Source of the DNA: Lysobacterales bacterium
GTDB taxonomy: Bacteria > Pseudomonadota > Gammaproteobacteria > Xanthomonadales > SZUA-36
Direction of reading: 5' to 3'
NCBI GenBank assembly: GCA_029287515.1
Contig: JARFQZ010000124.1
Coordinates: forward strand, 1 to 12,891
Length of the DNA stretch: 12,891 nucleotides
In this document: positions 5,610 through 12,358 of the stretch, one piece after another
Layout: each line of letters begins with the position of its first letter
Position numbering within the stretch: the stretch's first letter is position 1
Made by a program: the position numbers and the translations under genes
Notes under the pieces: generated by a model
What the model was told of the DNA's origin: nothing
Seen by the model: the letters and a program-made list of their open reading frames with translations, nothing else
The model's database searches: none

Positions 5610-6833
5610 TCAATTCCCAAAATCGTCGAACAACACGTTTTCTTCCTCTACCCCCAGATCGTAGAGCAGCCGTTCCACGGCCGCGATCATCATCGGCGGC
5701 CCGCACATGTAATATTCACAGTCCTCCGGAGCCGGGTGATCCCTGAGGTAATTGTCATACAAAACCTCGTGGATGAACCCGACCATACCTTCCCAATGGT
5801 CCTCCGGCAGCGGGTCGGAAAGCGCCAGGTGCCAGCTGAAATTTTCATACTCGCGTTCCAACTCGTCGAACTCCTTCACGTAAAACGCTTCACGCAGGCT
5901 CCGCGCGCCGTACCAGAACGTGATTTTGCGTTTACTGCGAAGCCGTTTGAGCTGGTCCAAAACATGAGACCGCATGGGCGCCATACCGGCACCGCCGCCT
6001 ATGAACACCATTTCGGCATCGGTGTCCTTTGCCAGGAATTCGCCATAGGGGCCGGAAATGGTCACCGGGTCACCCGGTTTCAGGTTGAAAATGTAAGAAG
6101 ACATGATGCCCGTGGGCACCTTGTCTCCTGCCCCGGGCGGCGGCGTCGCAATCCGGACGTTCAGCATGACGATGTCGTTTTCTTCCGGATAGTTGGCCAT
6201 CGAGTAGGCGCGGATCGCAGGCTCGGTGACGACTGAACGGAGCTCCAGCAATCCAAACTTTTTCCAGTCTTCCAGGTATTCCTCGCCAATGTCGAAGCTC
6301 GAATATGCCAGCTCATGCGGTTCACATTCGATCTGGATATACCCGCCGGCTTTGAAATCGAGGGTTTCGCCTGCCGGCAGCTCCAGCACCAGTTCCTTGA
6401 TGAACGTCGCCACGTTGTCATTGGAACGGACGGCGCACTGCCACTTTTTCACGCCAAACACATCTTCCGAAACCTGCACTCCCATGTCCATCGAGACAGC
6501 CACCTGGCAGGCCAGCCTTTCACCTTCCGCCGCTTCGCGCTTGCTGATCAGCGAGGCCTCGGTAGGCAACAATGAACCTCCGCCTTCCAGCACCCTGACC
6601 CGACATTGCCCGCAGGTTCCCCCACCACCACAGGCTGAGGGCACAAAAATGCCCGCATCAGCCAGTGTACCCAGCAGCCTGCCACCCGCCGGCGCTTTCA
6701 GTTCCTTCTCCCCGTTGACGGTGATGGTGATATCCCCCTGCGGTACCAGCCGGGCCCTGACCCACAGGATCAGCATCGCCAGCAACAGTAAAATGCCGGT
6801 GAACACAATGATGCTGAAGAAAATTTCCTGCAT
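5610..6833 (-). CDS. nqrF: NqrF, NADH-oxidising subunit of Na+-NQR
   Basis: NqrF takes electrons from NADH through FAD to a 2Fe-2S cluster on the cytoplasmic face. The 407 residues are the usual length. A membrane anchor (about 4-26) precedes a plant-type ferredoxin domain with cluster ligands C68, C74, C77 and C109 (CGGGGTCGQC followed by LACQ). The ferredoxin-reductase part has RAYS (208-211) for FAD, GGGAGMAPMRS (279-289) and YMCGPPMM (375-382) for NADH, and the typical end FDDFGN. All cofactor residues expected for a working subunit are present. The ATG at 6833 follows the nqrE stop by eight bases, with GGCGGCGGC as a possible ribosome site. Confidence 0.97.
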   Translation of the reverse strand: MQEIFFSIIVFTGILLLLAMLILWVRARLVPQGDITITVNGEKELKAPAGGRLLGTLADAGIFVPSACGGGGTCGQCRVRVLEGGGSLLPTEASLISKREAAEGERLACQVAVSMDMGVQVSEDVFGVKKWQCAVRSNDNVATFIKELVLELPAGETLDFKAGGYIQIECEPHELAYSSFDIGEEYLEDWKKFGLLELRSVVTEPAIRAYSMANYPEENDIVMLNVRIATPPPGAGDKVPTGIMSSYIFNLKPGDPVTISGPYGEFLAKDTDAEMVFIGGGAGMAPMRSHVLDQLKRLRSKRKITFWYGARSLREAFYVKEFDELEREYENFSWHLALSDPLPEDHWEGMVGFIHEVLYDNYLRDHPAPEDCEYYMCGPPMMIAAVERLLYDLGVEEENVLFDDFGN

Positions 6834-6841
6834 GCCGCCGC

Positions 6842-7450
6842 CTAGAGAGTGATTCCCGCTATGCCCATGAAAGCGAGCGATATGAGCCCCGTGGTGATGA
6901 ACGTAATACCCAGGCCCTGTAAACCTGCAGGAATATCGCTGTACTTCATCTTTTCCCGTAAACCTGCCAGCGCCACGATGGCCAGCGCCCAGCCGAACCC
7001 GGCCCCAAGACCATAAGCAACGCTCTCGGTAAAACTGTAATCCCGCTGCACCATGAACAGGGATGCGCCCAGAATCGCGCAGTTAACAGTCAGCAACGGA
7101 AGGTAGATGCCCAGCGTGTTGTAGAGAGCCGGGAAAAACCGGTTCAGCACGATCTCAAGGATCTGGATCATCGCTGCGATCACGGCGATCTGGCTGAGCA
7201 ACCCGAGATAACTGAAATCCATCTGCCCAAGACCTGCCCAGTCGAGAGCTCCCTGCCGTAAAACCCCGTTGAAAATCAGGTTATTGAGCGGGACGCTGAT
7301 GCCTTCCACAACGATCACGGCTACACCAAGGCCCAATGTCGTCTTGATCTGCTTGGAAACCGCAAGGAACGTGCACATCCCCAGGAAATAGGCCAGGGCG
7401 AGATTCTCGAGGAATACGGACCGGAAGAAGATATCGATGAAATCACCCAT
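6842..7450 (-). CDS. nqrE: NqrE, membrane subunit of Na+-NQR
   Basis: NqrE is a six-helix integral subunit that pairs with NqrD to hold an iron-sulfur centre in the membrane between NqrF and NqrC. The 202-residue protein is normal in length. It keeps the two conserved cysteines: C26 in GMCTF and C124 in TVNCAILG. Family stretches 'SVFLENLALAYFLGMCTFLAVSK' (interrupted here only by normal variation) and GAGFGWALAIVALAGLREK are clear. I start at the ATG at 7450, which overlaps the nqrD stop by one base (TGATG) and places the first cysteine at 26, as in characterised NqrE. A TTG at 7453 is also in frame. Confidence 0.96.
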   Translation of the reverse strand: MGDFIDIFFRSVFLENLALAYFLGMCTFLAVSKQIKTTLGLGVAVIVVEGISVPLNNLIFNGVLRQGALDWAGLGQMDFSYLGLLSQIAVIAAMIQILEIVLNRFFPALYNTLGIYLPLLTVNCAILGASLFMVQRDYSFTESVAYGLGAGFGWALAIVALAGLREKMKYSDIPAGLQGLGITFITTGLISLAFMGIAGITL

Positions 7451-8106
7451 CAACGTTCCTCCCTCGGGGGTAAGGGCATGGGCTCAAAATCCGGTTTTTC
7501 ATTCTGTTCCGGCTTCCAGGTACGGATGCCCCAAACCAGGAAACCAATGATGAAGAACGCGCTGGGCGCCAGCAGGAAAAGCGCGTTTTCCTGGAACCAG
7601 CCGCCTTCGTGCGCCAGCTTGAAGATGGGAAAACCCATCAGCGTGCCGGCGCCCATCAGCTCACGGATGGTCGCCACGAAGATAAGGATGATGCTGTAGC
7701 CCATACCGTTGCCCAGGGCATCGAGGATGCTGGTGCCGATACCGTTTTTCATCGCGCAGGCTTCCGCACGGCCCAGGACGATGCAGTTGGTCACGATCAG
7801 GCTGATATAAACGCTCAGGGTGCGGGCGGCATCGGGCATATAGGCAGAGAGGAACTGGTCTATCACCGTCACGGCCGAAGCGATAATGGTGATCTGCACC
7901 AGCAGCCGGACACTGGACGGGAGGTAGTGACGAACGGCGCTGATCGCGGCGTTTGAGATGATCAGCACCGTGGTCAATGCCACGCTCATGATCAGGGAGG
8001 AAGTCAGCGAATTGGTGATCGCGAGCGCCGAGCAGATCCCCAGAACATGCAGGGTCACTGGGTTCTGCCTGACCAGCGGCGTGGTCAGTGTCTGCATCGA
8101 ACTCAT
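7450..8106 (-). CDS. nqrD: NqrD, membrane subunit of Na+-NQR
   Basis: NqrD is homologous to NqrE and inserted in the opposite orientation; together they bind the intramembrane iron centre. The 218 residues are close to the usual 210. The conserved cysteines are C25 in LGICSALA and C108 in VTNCIVLGRAEA. The frame is open up to 8343, but that extension lies over nqrC in another frame and is rich in Gly, Arg and Cys, so it is spurious. The ATG at 8106 has GGAGG seven bases upstream and overlaps the nqrC stop by four bases (ATGA). A second ATG at 8097 is possible. The C-terminal tail (EQNEKPDFEPMPLPPREER) is slightly longer than usual. Confidence 0.96.
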   Translation of the reverse strand: MSSMQTLTTPLVRQNPVTLHVLGICSALAITNSLTSSLIMSVALTTVLIISNAAISAVRHYLPSSVRLLVQITIIASAVTVIDQFLSAYMPDAARTLSVYISLIVTNCIVLGRAEACAMKNGIGTSILDALGNGMGYSIILIFVATIRELMGAGTLMGFPIFKLAHEGGWFQENALFLLAPSAFFIIGFLVWGIRTWKPEQNEKPDFEPMPLPPREER

Positions 8107-8912
8107 GGCGTATCCTCCACAGGCCTTTGCGGCGGCTGTTCCCGCAAGGCCAGCAGGAAGTCCCGGTAGCCATGCGGCCCGAACCAGTAGTGCACCATAC
8201 CGGTCACGGCATTCCCCGTTACTGTGGCGCCGGTCAGCCCGTCCACCTCGAATTCGGCAATGGCCGTGCCCGGCTGAACAGCGCCCTCGTTGACCCTGAA
8301 CCGGGGGTTGCCCTGCGCATCGTAAATACGCCGCCCCTGCCACTGCTCAAGCCAATGTTCATGCGTGATCTGGTCGCCCAGGCCGGGGGTCTCGGTCTGC
8401 TCGTAAAAAGTCATGCCCGAAATGGTGTTCAGGTCGGATTCAAGAGCAATGTAGCCACGAAGCATGGACCACATACCGTTGCCCCGCACCGGCAAAATAA
8501 TCCGGTCGAGCTGAGCGCCGTCCCAAACCATGTAAACCGGTGTGTAACTGCTGCGACGGCCCAGGCTGGCAAGATCCTGGTCCGGCGGGATGCCGACACT
8601 CAGTTCCGGATCATTGTCTGCACGGCTGAGGTTGAAAGTAACCGGATCGATTTCCCCGTCGAACCCGGCGGCATCGATATGGACGATGCGGCGATCAAGC
8701 GTCTTGTACAGGTCAAGCAGCTCATCGTCTTCAAGCTGTCCGTCCGCGGGCAGCAGGCCCGTCAACTGCATGATGTTTCGGCTCTGGTCCAGCATCTGGT
8801 TATTCAGCTGGATCGGCCTCAGCATGACGACTGCCGCGGAAACCAGGCCGGAACAGATCAACGCGGTAAGCATCACCACCAGGATGGCCTTGCGGGGTGA
8901 TTCCCTTGTCAT
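8103..8912 (-). CDS. nqrC: NqrC, periplasmic FMN-carrying subunit of Na+-NQR
   Basis: NqrC has one N-terminal membrane helix (about 9-31) and a periplasmic FMN-binding domain. The flavinylation motif is intact: DGLTGAT (224-230), where T230 should carry FMN through a phosphoester bond added by ApbE. ETPGLGD (174-180), another hallmark of the domain, is also present. At 269 residues it is a normal NqrC. The ATG at 8912 has AGGAGG seven bases upstream and overlaps the nqrB stop by four bases (ATGA). In the usual scheme NqrC passes electrons to the FMN of NqrB, but in this operon the NqrB acceptor motif is missing. Confidence 0.96.
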   Translation of the reverse strand: MTRESPRKAILVVMLTALICSGLVSAAVVMLRPIQLNNQMLDQSRNIMQLTGLLPADGQLEDDELLDLYKTLDRRIVHIDAAGFDGEIDPVTFNLSRADNDPELSVGIPPDQDLASLGRRSSYTPVYMVWDGAQLDRIILPVRGNGMWSMLRGYIALESDLNTISGMTFYEQTETPGLGDQITHEHWLEQWQGRRIYDAQGNPRFRVNEGAVQPGTAIAEFEVDGLTGATVTGNAVTGMVHYWFGPHGYRDFLLALREQPPQRPVEDTP

Positions 8913-10075
8913 CCCCCACCCTCCTGCAGGCGTAACCTGCGGCGCCTGATGTTTGCTTCGATCACGACAAAATCGATCAGCGGCGAAAACATGCAGGCCA
9001 GCAGAATTGCGAACATCACACCTTCATAATAAGACGGGTTCACCAGCCGGATGATCATGGTCAGCGAACCCACCAACAGCCCAAAGCCCCAGCGTCCGGG
9101 ATTGGTCATGGGGCCGGCAACCGGATCCGTGGCCAGAAAAACAGCCCCGAACGCAAATCCACCCAGCACGAGATGCCAATACCAGGGAATTGTAAACAGG
9201 TCATTGCCCGGTGCGACATTGTTGCTGATAAGCGCGATGGTGATGAATCCAATGACAGAACCCGCCAGGATTCTCCATGACGCCACTCCTGTCAGCAGCA
9301 GAAAAACAGCGCCCATCAGAACCCCGAGCGTCGACACCACGCCCACCGCTCCAGGTTTGTCACCGATGAAAATCTGCCAGAAAGTGTAGTCGACCGCCGC
9401 CACGACATCGAGGCCGCCCTCGTCTGTGACCAGCTCAAGCACAGAAGGCTGGTCGTAACCCGGCACCGGCACCCAGGCGCCCTCGCCGAACAACAGGGTC
9501 GGGTAGGAAAATACCAGGAACGCAAGACCCAGCAGGGCAGGACTCACCAGGTAACGGCCCGACCCCCCGTAAATCAGCTTGCCCACGACGATACCGAAGG
9601 TCATGCCCAGCGCCACCTGGTACAGGGGCACCGAGGCCGGCATCATCAGCGAGAAAAGCCAGGCGATGGCCAGCAGGCCTTCATCCACCGGTTTTTTACG
9701 CATCGTGGCGAAAGTCGTCTCCCAGAAAGCGCCCACAGCCAGGGCAACAGCGAACACCGGGAGGAAATAGAGCAAGCCATGAAGCATGCATGCGCTGATA
9801 CTGGAGGCGTCGAATCCGATACCGGACCATGCCAGGAGCCCGCCGCGCCAGCCCGCTACTTCCTCGAGCCGAAAATCTGCAATGGCCAGGTTGGTCTGGT
9901 GACCCAGGGCCCACAAGCCGATCAGCCAGGCGGGAAGGCTGGCAATGACGAAGAAATTCCACAGCCGCTGCACGTTGGAGGACCCCCTGATATGGGGCGC
10001 CCGGCGCGTGACGGCACTTGACGACCAGGCAAACCGCGAGGGGAGGCGTGAAAAGGAATACCACCAGTCCTTCAT
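8909..10075 (-). CDS. nqrB: NqrB-like membrane subunit lacking the canonical FMN-attachment motif
   Basis: NqrB is the large membrane subunit, carrying covalent FMN and riboflavin and forming the sodium and quinone sites. Clear family blocks are present: VTRRAPHIRGS (22-32), KPVDEGL (128-134), ALGMTFGIVVGKLIYGGSGRYLVSPALLGLAFL (155-187, in segments), 'IPWYWHLVLGGFAFGAVF' (296-313) with ATDP just after (315-318), and 'RLVNPSYYEGVMFAILLA' (343-360). Against Vibrio NqrB, recalled from memory, the region that reads GYSGATALS is here GYDQPSVLE (206-214). The flavin-bearing Thr is replaced by S211 or has no equivalent, and the preceding S-G-A is gone. The N-terminus is also shorter (388 residues against about 410). 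The frame is intact across this region. The ATG at 10075 overlaps the nqrA stop by one base. Confidence 0.92.
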   Translation of the reverse strand: MKDWWYSFSRLPSRFAWSSSAVTRRAPHIRGSSNVQRLWNFFVIASLPAWLIGLWALGHQTNLAIADFRLEEVAGWRGGLLAWSGIGFDASSISACMLHGLLYFLPVFAVALAVGAFWETTFATMRKKPVDEGLLAIAWLFSLMMPASVPLYQVALGMTFGIVVGKLIYGGSGRYLVSPALLGLAFLVFSYPTLLFGEGAWVPVPGYDQPSVLELVTDEGGLDVVAAVDYTFWQIFIGDKPGAVGVVSTLGVLMGAVFLLLTGVASWRILAGSVIGFITIALISNNVAPGNDLFTIPWYWHLVLGGFAFGAVFLATDPVAGPMTNPGRWGFGLLVGSLTMIIRLVNPSYYEGVMFAILLACMFSPLIDFVVIEANIRRRRLRLQEGGG

Positions 10076-11385
10076 CAGCCATCCCTCTCGATCTGTTCGA
10101 GACTGGATCGAAGCGCTTGACCGTACTCAGTTTTGGCGGGACAAAGGTAAGCGCACAACGCGAGGTCTTCTTCGTCCAGTTCCAGGCAGCCGAGTGCCTG
10201 TGCCTGGTCAGTGTCTTTAACCAGCAACGCCCGGAACAGGGCTGCAGGCAGAATATCCAGCGGCATTACTTTTTCGAATACCGGTAGGGGAATCATCCCT
10301 GAATACCGGCCGTTTTGTGATGTCGACCAACTGCGCATGCCCTTCCCGAGCAGCCAGCCGAACAGGCGCCGGTCCCCGCCTTCGGGGATCACCGAAACCT
10401 GGGCGTGATAACGACCCAGGTACGCCAGCCCGTCACTCGCCCTGCGTCCGTCCAGCACCGAGCCGGACAGGGTGCGACAGCCGCCACACTGCCGAAATTC
10501 ATCCGCCAGCAATTCATCAATCGAAGCACCCATAACAGTCTCTAACAGCCGGGGACGGGACAGGCATTCACCGCCCAGCGCAATCACCCGGGACGACGGG
10601 ACTTCACCCCGGGAGAACAGCTTACCGATAGCCATGACGTCCTGGCAGTCAATCTGCCAGGCCACGCGGCCGGTGCCTACCGGGTCCAGAAAATGCATGT
10701 GGGTGCCTGGCAGGCCTGCTGGATGGGGCCCGGAAAACCGGACTTCTGTGAGCCGTTCGACCTCCGGCATCTCGTTGTTCCAGCCAGGGCCTGTGCACAC
10801 ATAGACCGTACCGGAAGTCAGCAGCGGCAGCAGCCGCAGGCCGGACCGGAACGCACCCGGATCGGCGCCGACGATGACAGCCGGATCGGCAGCCAGCGGA
10901 CGCGTGTCCGTCGCCGTCACAAAGATGGCATGAGGGCGACTGCCGGATAAAGGAACCCGGCTGAACGGGCGTGTTCTGAATGCGCCCCACAATCCTGAAC
11001 GCTGCAGCCTGTGCTCCAGGTCGTCTCTGCCCAGGGCAGCCTGCTGTTCATCTGAAAGCGGCTCGAAATGAACATCCTCGGCGCTTGAGGGCTGCGACTG
11101 CACCACGACAGAATCCAGTCTTCGCCGTGGCCCCCGGTTGACGGCCGAAATGACGCCCTGAACGGGAGAGCAATAATTGACCGCCGGATCACGCTTGTCT
11201 ATGAACAGCGGCTGACCGCGCCCGACCGCATCACCTTCGGCAACCAGCAGGCGCGGTTTGAGCCCATGATAATCCCGGCCGCACAGCGCCACATGCTGAA
11301 CGTCGGGCCCGGGGTGAACCGTTTGCTCCGGCTCTCCCGGTAATCTCAGGTCCAGCCCTTTCCTGATTCTCTTCTCGAGGCTCAA
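10075..11385 (-). CDS. nqrA: NqrA, cytoplasmic subunit of Na+-NQR
   Basis: NqrA is the soluble subunit docked on NqrB at the cytoplasmic face and has been linked to quinone binding. Recognisable stretches are IRKGLDLRLPG near the start, 'CTGPGWNNEMPEVERL', 'FSGPHPAGLPGTHMHFLDPVG' (in two blocks), QDVMAIGKLFSRGE and the typical end LCPAKTEYGQALRSSLEQIERDG (split here for description). No ATG is available near the start. I use the TTG at 11385, which gives MSLEKRIRKGL and has GAG nine bases upstream. A TTG at 11406 would add seven residues and overlap the cytochrome gene by 11 bases, but has no ribosome site. An unusual QCGGC (about residue 300) precedes the conserved LSGSVLDGR, where I expect no cysteine pair. 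Confidence 0.94.
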   Translation of the reverse strand: MSLEKRIRKGLDLRLPGEPEQTVHPGPDVQHVALCGRDYHGLKPRLLVAEGDAVGRGQPLFIDKRDPAVNYCSPVQGVISAVNRGPRRRLDSVVVQSQPSSAEDVHFEPLSDEQQAALGRDDLEHRLQRSGLWGAFRTRPFSRVPLSGSRPHAIFVTATDTRPLAADPAVIVGADPGAFRSGLRLLPLLTSGTVYVCTGPGWNNEMPEVERLTEVRFSGPHPAGLPGTHMHFLDPVGTGRVAWQIDCQDVMAIGKLFSRGEVPSSRVIALGGECLSRPRLLETVMGASIDELLADEFRQCGGCRTLSGSVLDGRRASDGLAYLGRYHAQVSVIPEGGDRRLFGWLLGKGMRSWSTSQNGRYSGMIPLPVFEKVMPLDILPAALFRALLVKDTDQAQALGCLELDEEDLALCAYLCPAKTEYGQALRSSLEQIERDG

Positions 11386-11395
11386 CAGGACTAAC

Positions 11396-12025
11396 TCACT
11401 CTTCAAGTTTCGCGGGAACGTGCACGTCGTGGCAGGTGGAACAACTCAGTGCGTCAAAATCGATGCTCTTTTCTTCGAACCTGGGGTGGTCGGCCAGGTG
11501 TCTTCGATGGCAGCGGGAACAGGTCGCGGTCTGGGTTTCCCTGTCACTGACCGGGTCTGTTTCAGCATGCAGGGTGTGGCAGGAGGAACAGTTTATGGTC
11601 CGCCTGTCGTGAGCGCTGCCGATATACTTTACCTGGCTGTCCCCCATGCCCTCCTGCGCGTGACAACTCAGGCAGGCATGCAGTTGTTCCTCTCTTGGGG
11701 ATGCTTCCTTTCCCCTTCCGAACTGGGTCAGGGGCGGGAAACCGCGACCGCCATGTGCACGGGAAACATGGATGCTCCCCGGGCCATGGCAGGATTCACA
11801 GCCATAAGCCGTTGCAGGTGATCCACGGATTTGTGCATCGCCGTGGGGACTTGCGGCTATCGCCCGCATCTTCTCGCCGGAGTGACAGCTGAGACAGGAT
11901 TCGGTGCCGTTGGAGGTAAAACTCGGCGTGCGGCTGTGTGTCCTGACGGTATCCTGCGCCGCTGAAGTTGCCGGCCAGGAGCCGGCGAATATCAGTACCA
12001 GAACGGTGAGCAGGACGATCTTCAT
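11396..12025 (-). CDS. Exported hexahaem c-type cytochrome, first gene of the NQR operon
   Basis: The 209-residue protein begins with a signal peptide (positively charged start, hydrophobic core about 4-15, likely cleavage after A23 in TSAAQD). It contains six CXXCH motifs, at C44, C76, C118, C146, C169 and C195. Extra histidines (for example SPHG, GSIHV, SAHD, TLHA, RRHLADH, DVHV) are numerous enough for bis-histidine haems. The spacing, with a GCESCHGPGSIHV block, resembles the MtrA/DmsE and NrfB-like periplasmic multihaem carriers, but with six haems rather than ten or five. I expect a periplasmic electron carrier. It runs directly into nqrA, so the two are almost certainly co-transcribed. 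I know of no described NQR operon with such a gene. The start ATG at 12025 fits the signal peptide. Confidence 0.88.
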   Translation of the reverse strand: MKIVLLTVLVLIFAGSWPATSAAQDTVRTHSRTPSFTSNGTESCLSCHSGEKMRAIAASPHGDAQIRGSPATAYGCESCHGPGSIHVSRAHGGRGFPPLTQFGRGKEASPREEQLHACLSCHAQEGMGDSQVKYIGSAHDRRTINCSSCHTLHAETDPVSDRETQTATCSRCHRRHLADHPRFEEKSIDFDALSCSTCHDVHVPAKLEE

Positions 12026-12044
12026 TTCTACCCGATTCTAGCGT

Positions 12045-12073
12045 ATTTCAAGCCGGTACCACACACCGGTCAA
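12045..12073 (-). promoter_or_regulatory. Weak candidate promoter for the cytochrome-nqr operon
   Basis: On the minus strand TTGACC (12073-12068) matches the -35 box at five of six positions. A poor -10 (TGAAAT or GAAATA, around 12045-12051) follows at 16-17 bases, putting the start about 15-20 bases before the ATG at 12025. Another -10-like TAGAAT (12041-12036) has no good -35 box. The operon promoter must lie in the 71 bases before the leu promoter, so the location is likely even if the boxes are wrong. Confidence 0.3.
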
Positions 12074-12096
12074 GCCCCCTCGTCAGCAAAAACTAG

Positions 12097-12125
12097 TTGA
12101 CATCAAAAATACGCTATGTATTAAT
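12097..12125 (+). promoter_or_regulatory. leu operon promoter
   Basis: A perfect -35 box TTGACA (12097-12102) is followed after 17 bases by ATTAAT (12120-12125), preceded by TGT (12117-12119), an extended -10 element. A 16-base spacing would use TATTAA instead. Either choice puts the transcription start at about 12131-12133, directly before the leader-peptide ATG at 12134. It is divergent from the cytochrome-nqr operon. Confidence 0.65.
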
Positions 12126-12133
12126 CCGACCCT

Positions 12134-12280
12134 ATGCACGCGCAAACCGTAAGCACTAACAGGACAGCGGTCCACACAATCCGTGGATTACCAGCGTATG
12201 CACTGAGCCTTTCCCTCGAACTTCTCCTCGCAGGCGGCATCGTTCTGCTTCTTCTTGTCTATGGAGCGGGTTCAGGCTAA
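12134..12280 (+). CDS. leuL: Leu-rich leader peptide of the leucine operon attenuator
   Basis: This 48-codon frame (ATG 12134, TAA 12278-12280) is too short for usual gene calling, but its composition gives it away. There are 11 leucines, with SLSLELLL at 25-32 and the run LLLL at 38-41, flanked by Ile-Val and Val. Ribosomes starved of Leu-tRNA would stall at 12245-12256. It ends 23 bases before an intrinsic terminator that precedes leuA. It is longer than E. coli LeuL (28 residues). No ribosome-binding site precedes the ATG, and the predicted transcription start is only one to three bases upstream, so it may be translated as a leaderless message. No other ATG, GTG or TTG lies in this frame. 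Confidence 0.8.
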   Translation: MHAQTVSTNRTAVHTIRGLPAYALSLSLELLLAGGIVLLLLVYGAGSG

Positions 12281-12311
12281 AGGTAAAAACCAAACAGCCA
12301 AGGAAACCCGC
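12266..12311 (+). promoter_or_regulatory. Antiterminator pairing of the leu attenuator
   Basis: GCGGGTT (12266-12272) is the exact complement of AACCCGC (12305-12311), the left arm of the terminator. The pairing extends after a small internal loop with GGCT (12275-12278) and AGCC (12296-12299). A ribosome stalled on the Leu run (12245-12256) leaves 12266-12278 free to pair and blocks the terminator. A ribosome that reaches the stop codon at 12278 covers this segment and lets the terminator form. This is the classic attenuation logic. Confidence 0.75.
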
Positions 12312-12335
12312 AACAAGAATTGCGGGTTTTTTTTT
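12304..12335 (+). terminator. Attenuator terminator upstream of leuA
   Basis: AAACCCGCAA (12304-12313) pairs perfectly with TTGCGGGTTT (12320-12329) around the loop CAAGAA, with nine consecutive T at 12327-12335. It lies between the leader peptide and leuA with no other gene to terminate, so it is an attenuator. Confidence 0.93.
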
Positions 12336-12358
12336 ACTGAAAACCCAGGGAGCTGAAA

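Larger units (their letters stand above)
5028..12025 (-). other. NQR operon with co-encoded hexahaem cytochrome, NqrM and CBS protein
   Basis: Nine genes run without a gap long enough for a promoter or terminator: cytochrome, nqrA, nqrB, nqrC, nqrD, nqrE, nqrF, nqrM and the CBS gene. Junctions overlap by one base (nqrA/B and nqrD/E, TGATG), four bases (nqrB/C and nqrC/D, ATGA) or seven bases (nqrM/CBS). Gaps are eight bases (nqrE/F) and about four (nqrF/M). The cytochrome either overlaps nqrA by 11 bases or leaves a 10-base gap, depending on the nqrA start. nqrABCDEF is in canonical order. No terminator is visible after the CBS gene, which ends inside the convergent glycosyltransferase gene. 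Confidence 0.85.

Noticed and set aside
5606..5620. TTG start for nqrM at 5620
   Set aside because: The ATG at 5605 has GGGA at a suitable distance and leaves a normal NqrM N-terminus; the TTG would start inside the nqrF coding end.
5127..6236. Long plus-strand frame (369 codons) across the CBS gene, nqrM and nqrF
   Set aside because: It is antisense to three recognisable genes and no family features are visible.
8107..8343. N-terminal extension of nqrD (79 extra residues)
   Set aside because: It lies over nqrC in another frame, has no family match, and the ATG at 8106 has GGAGG and an ATGA junction with nqrC.
5610..11406. Reading the cluster as Rnf rather than NQR
   Set aside because: The gene order, NqrA with its cytoplasmic signatures, NqrF with an NADH/FAD reductase module and the presence of NqrM are specific to NQR; no RnfB or RnfC features are seen.
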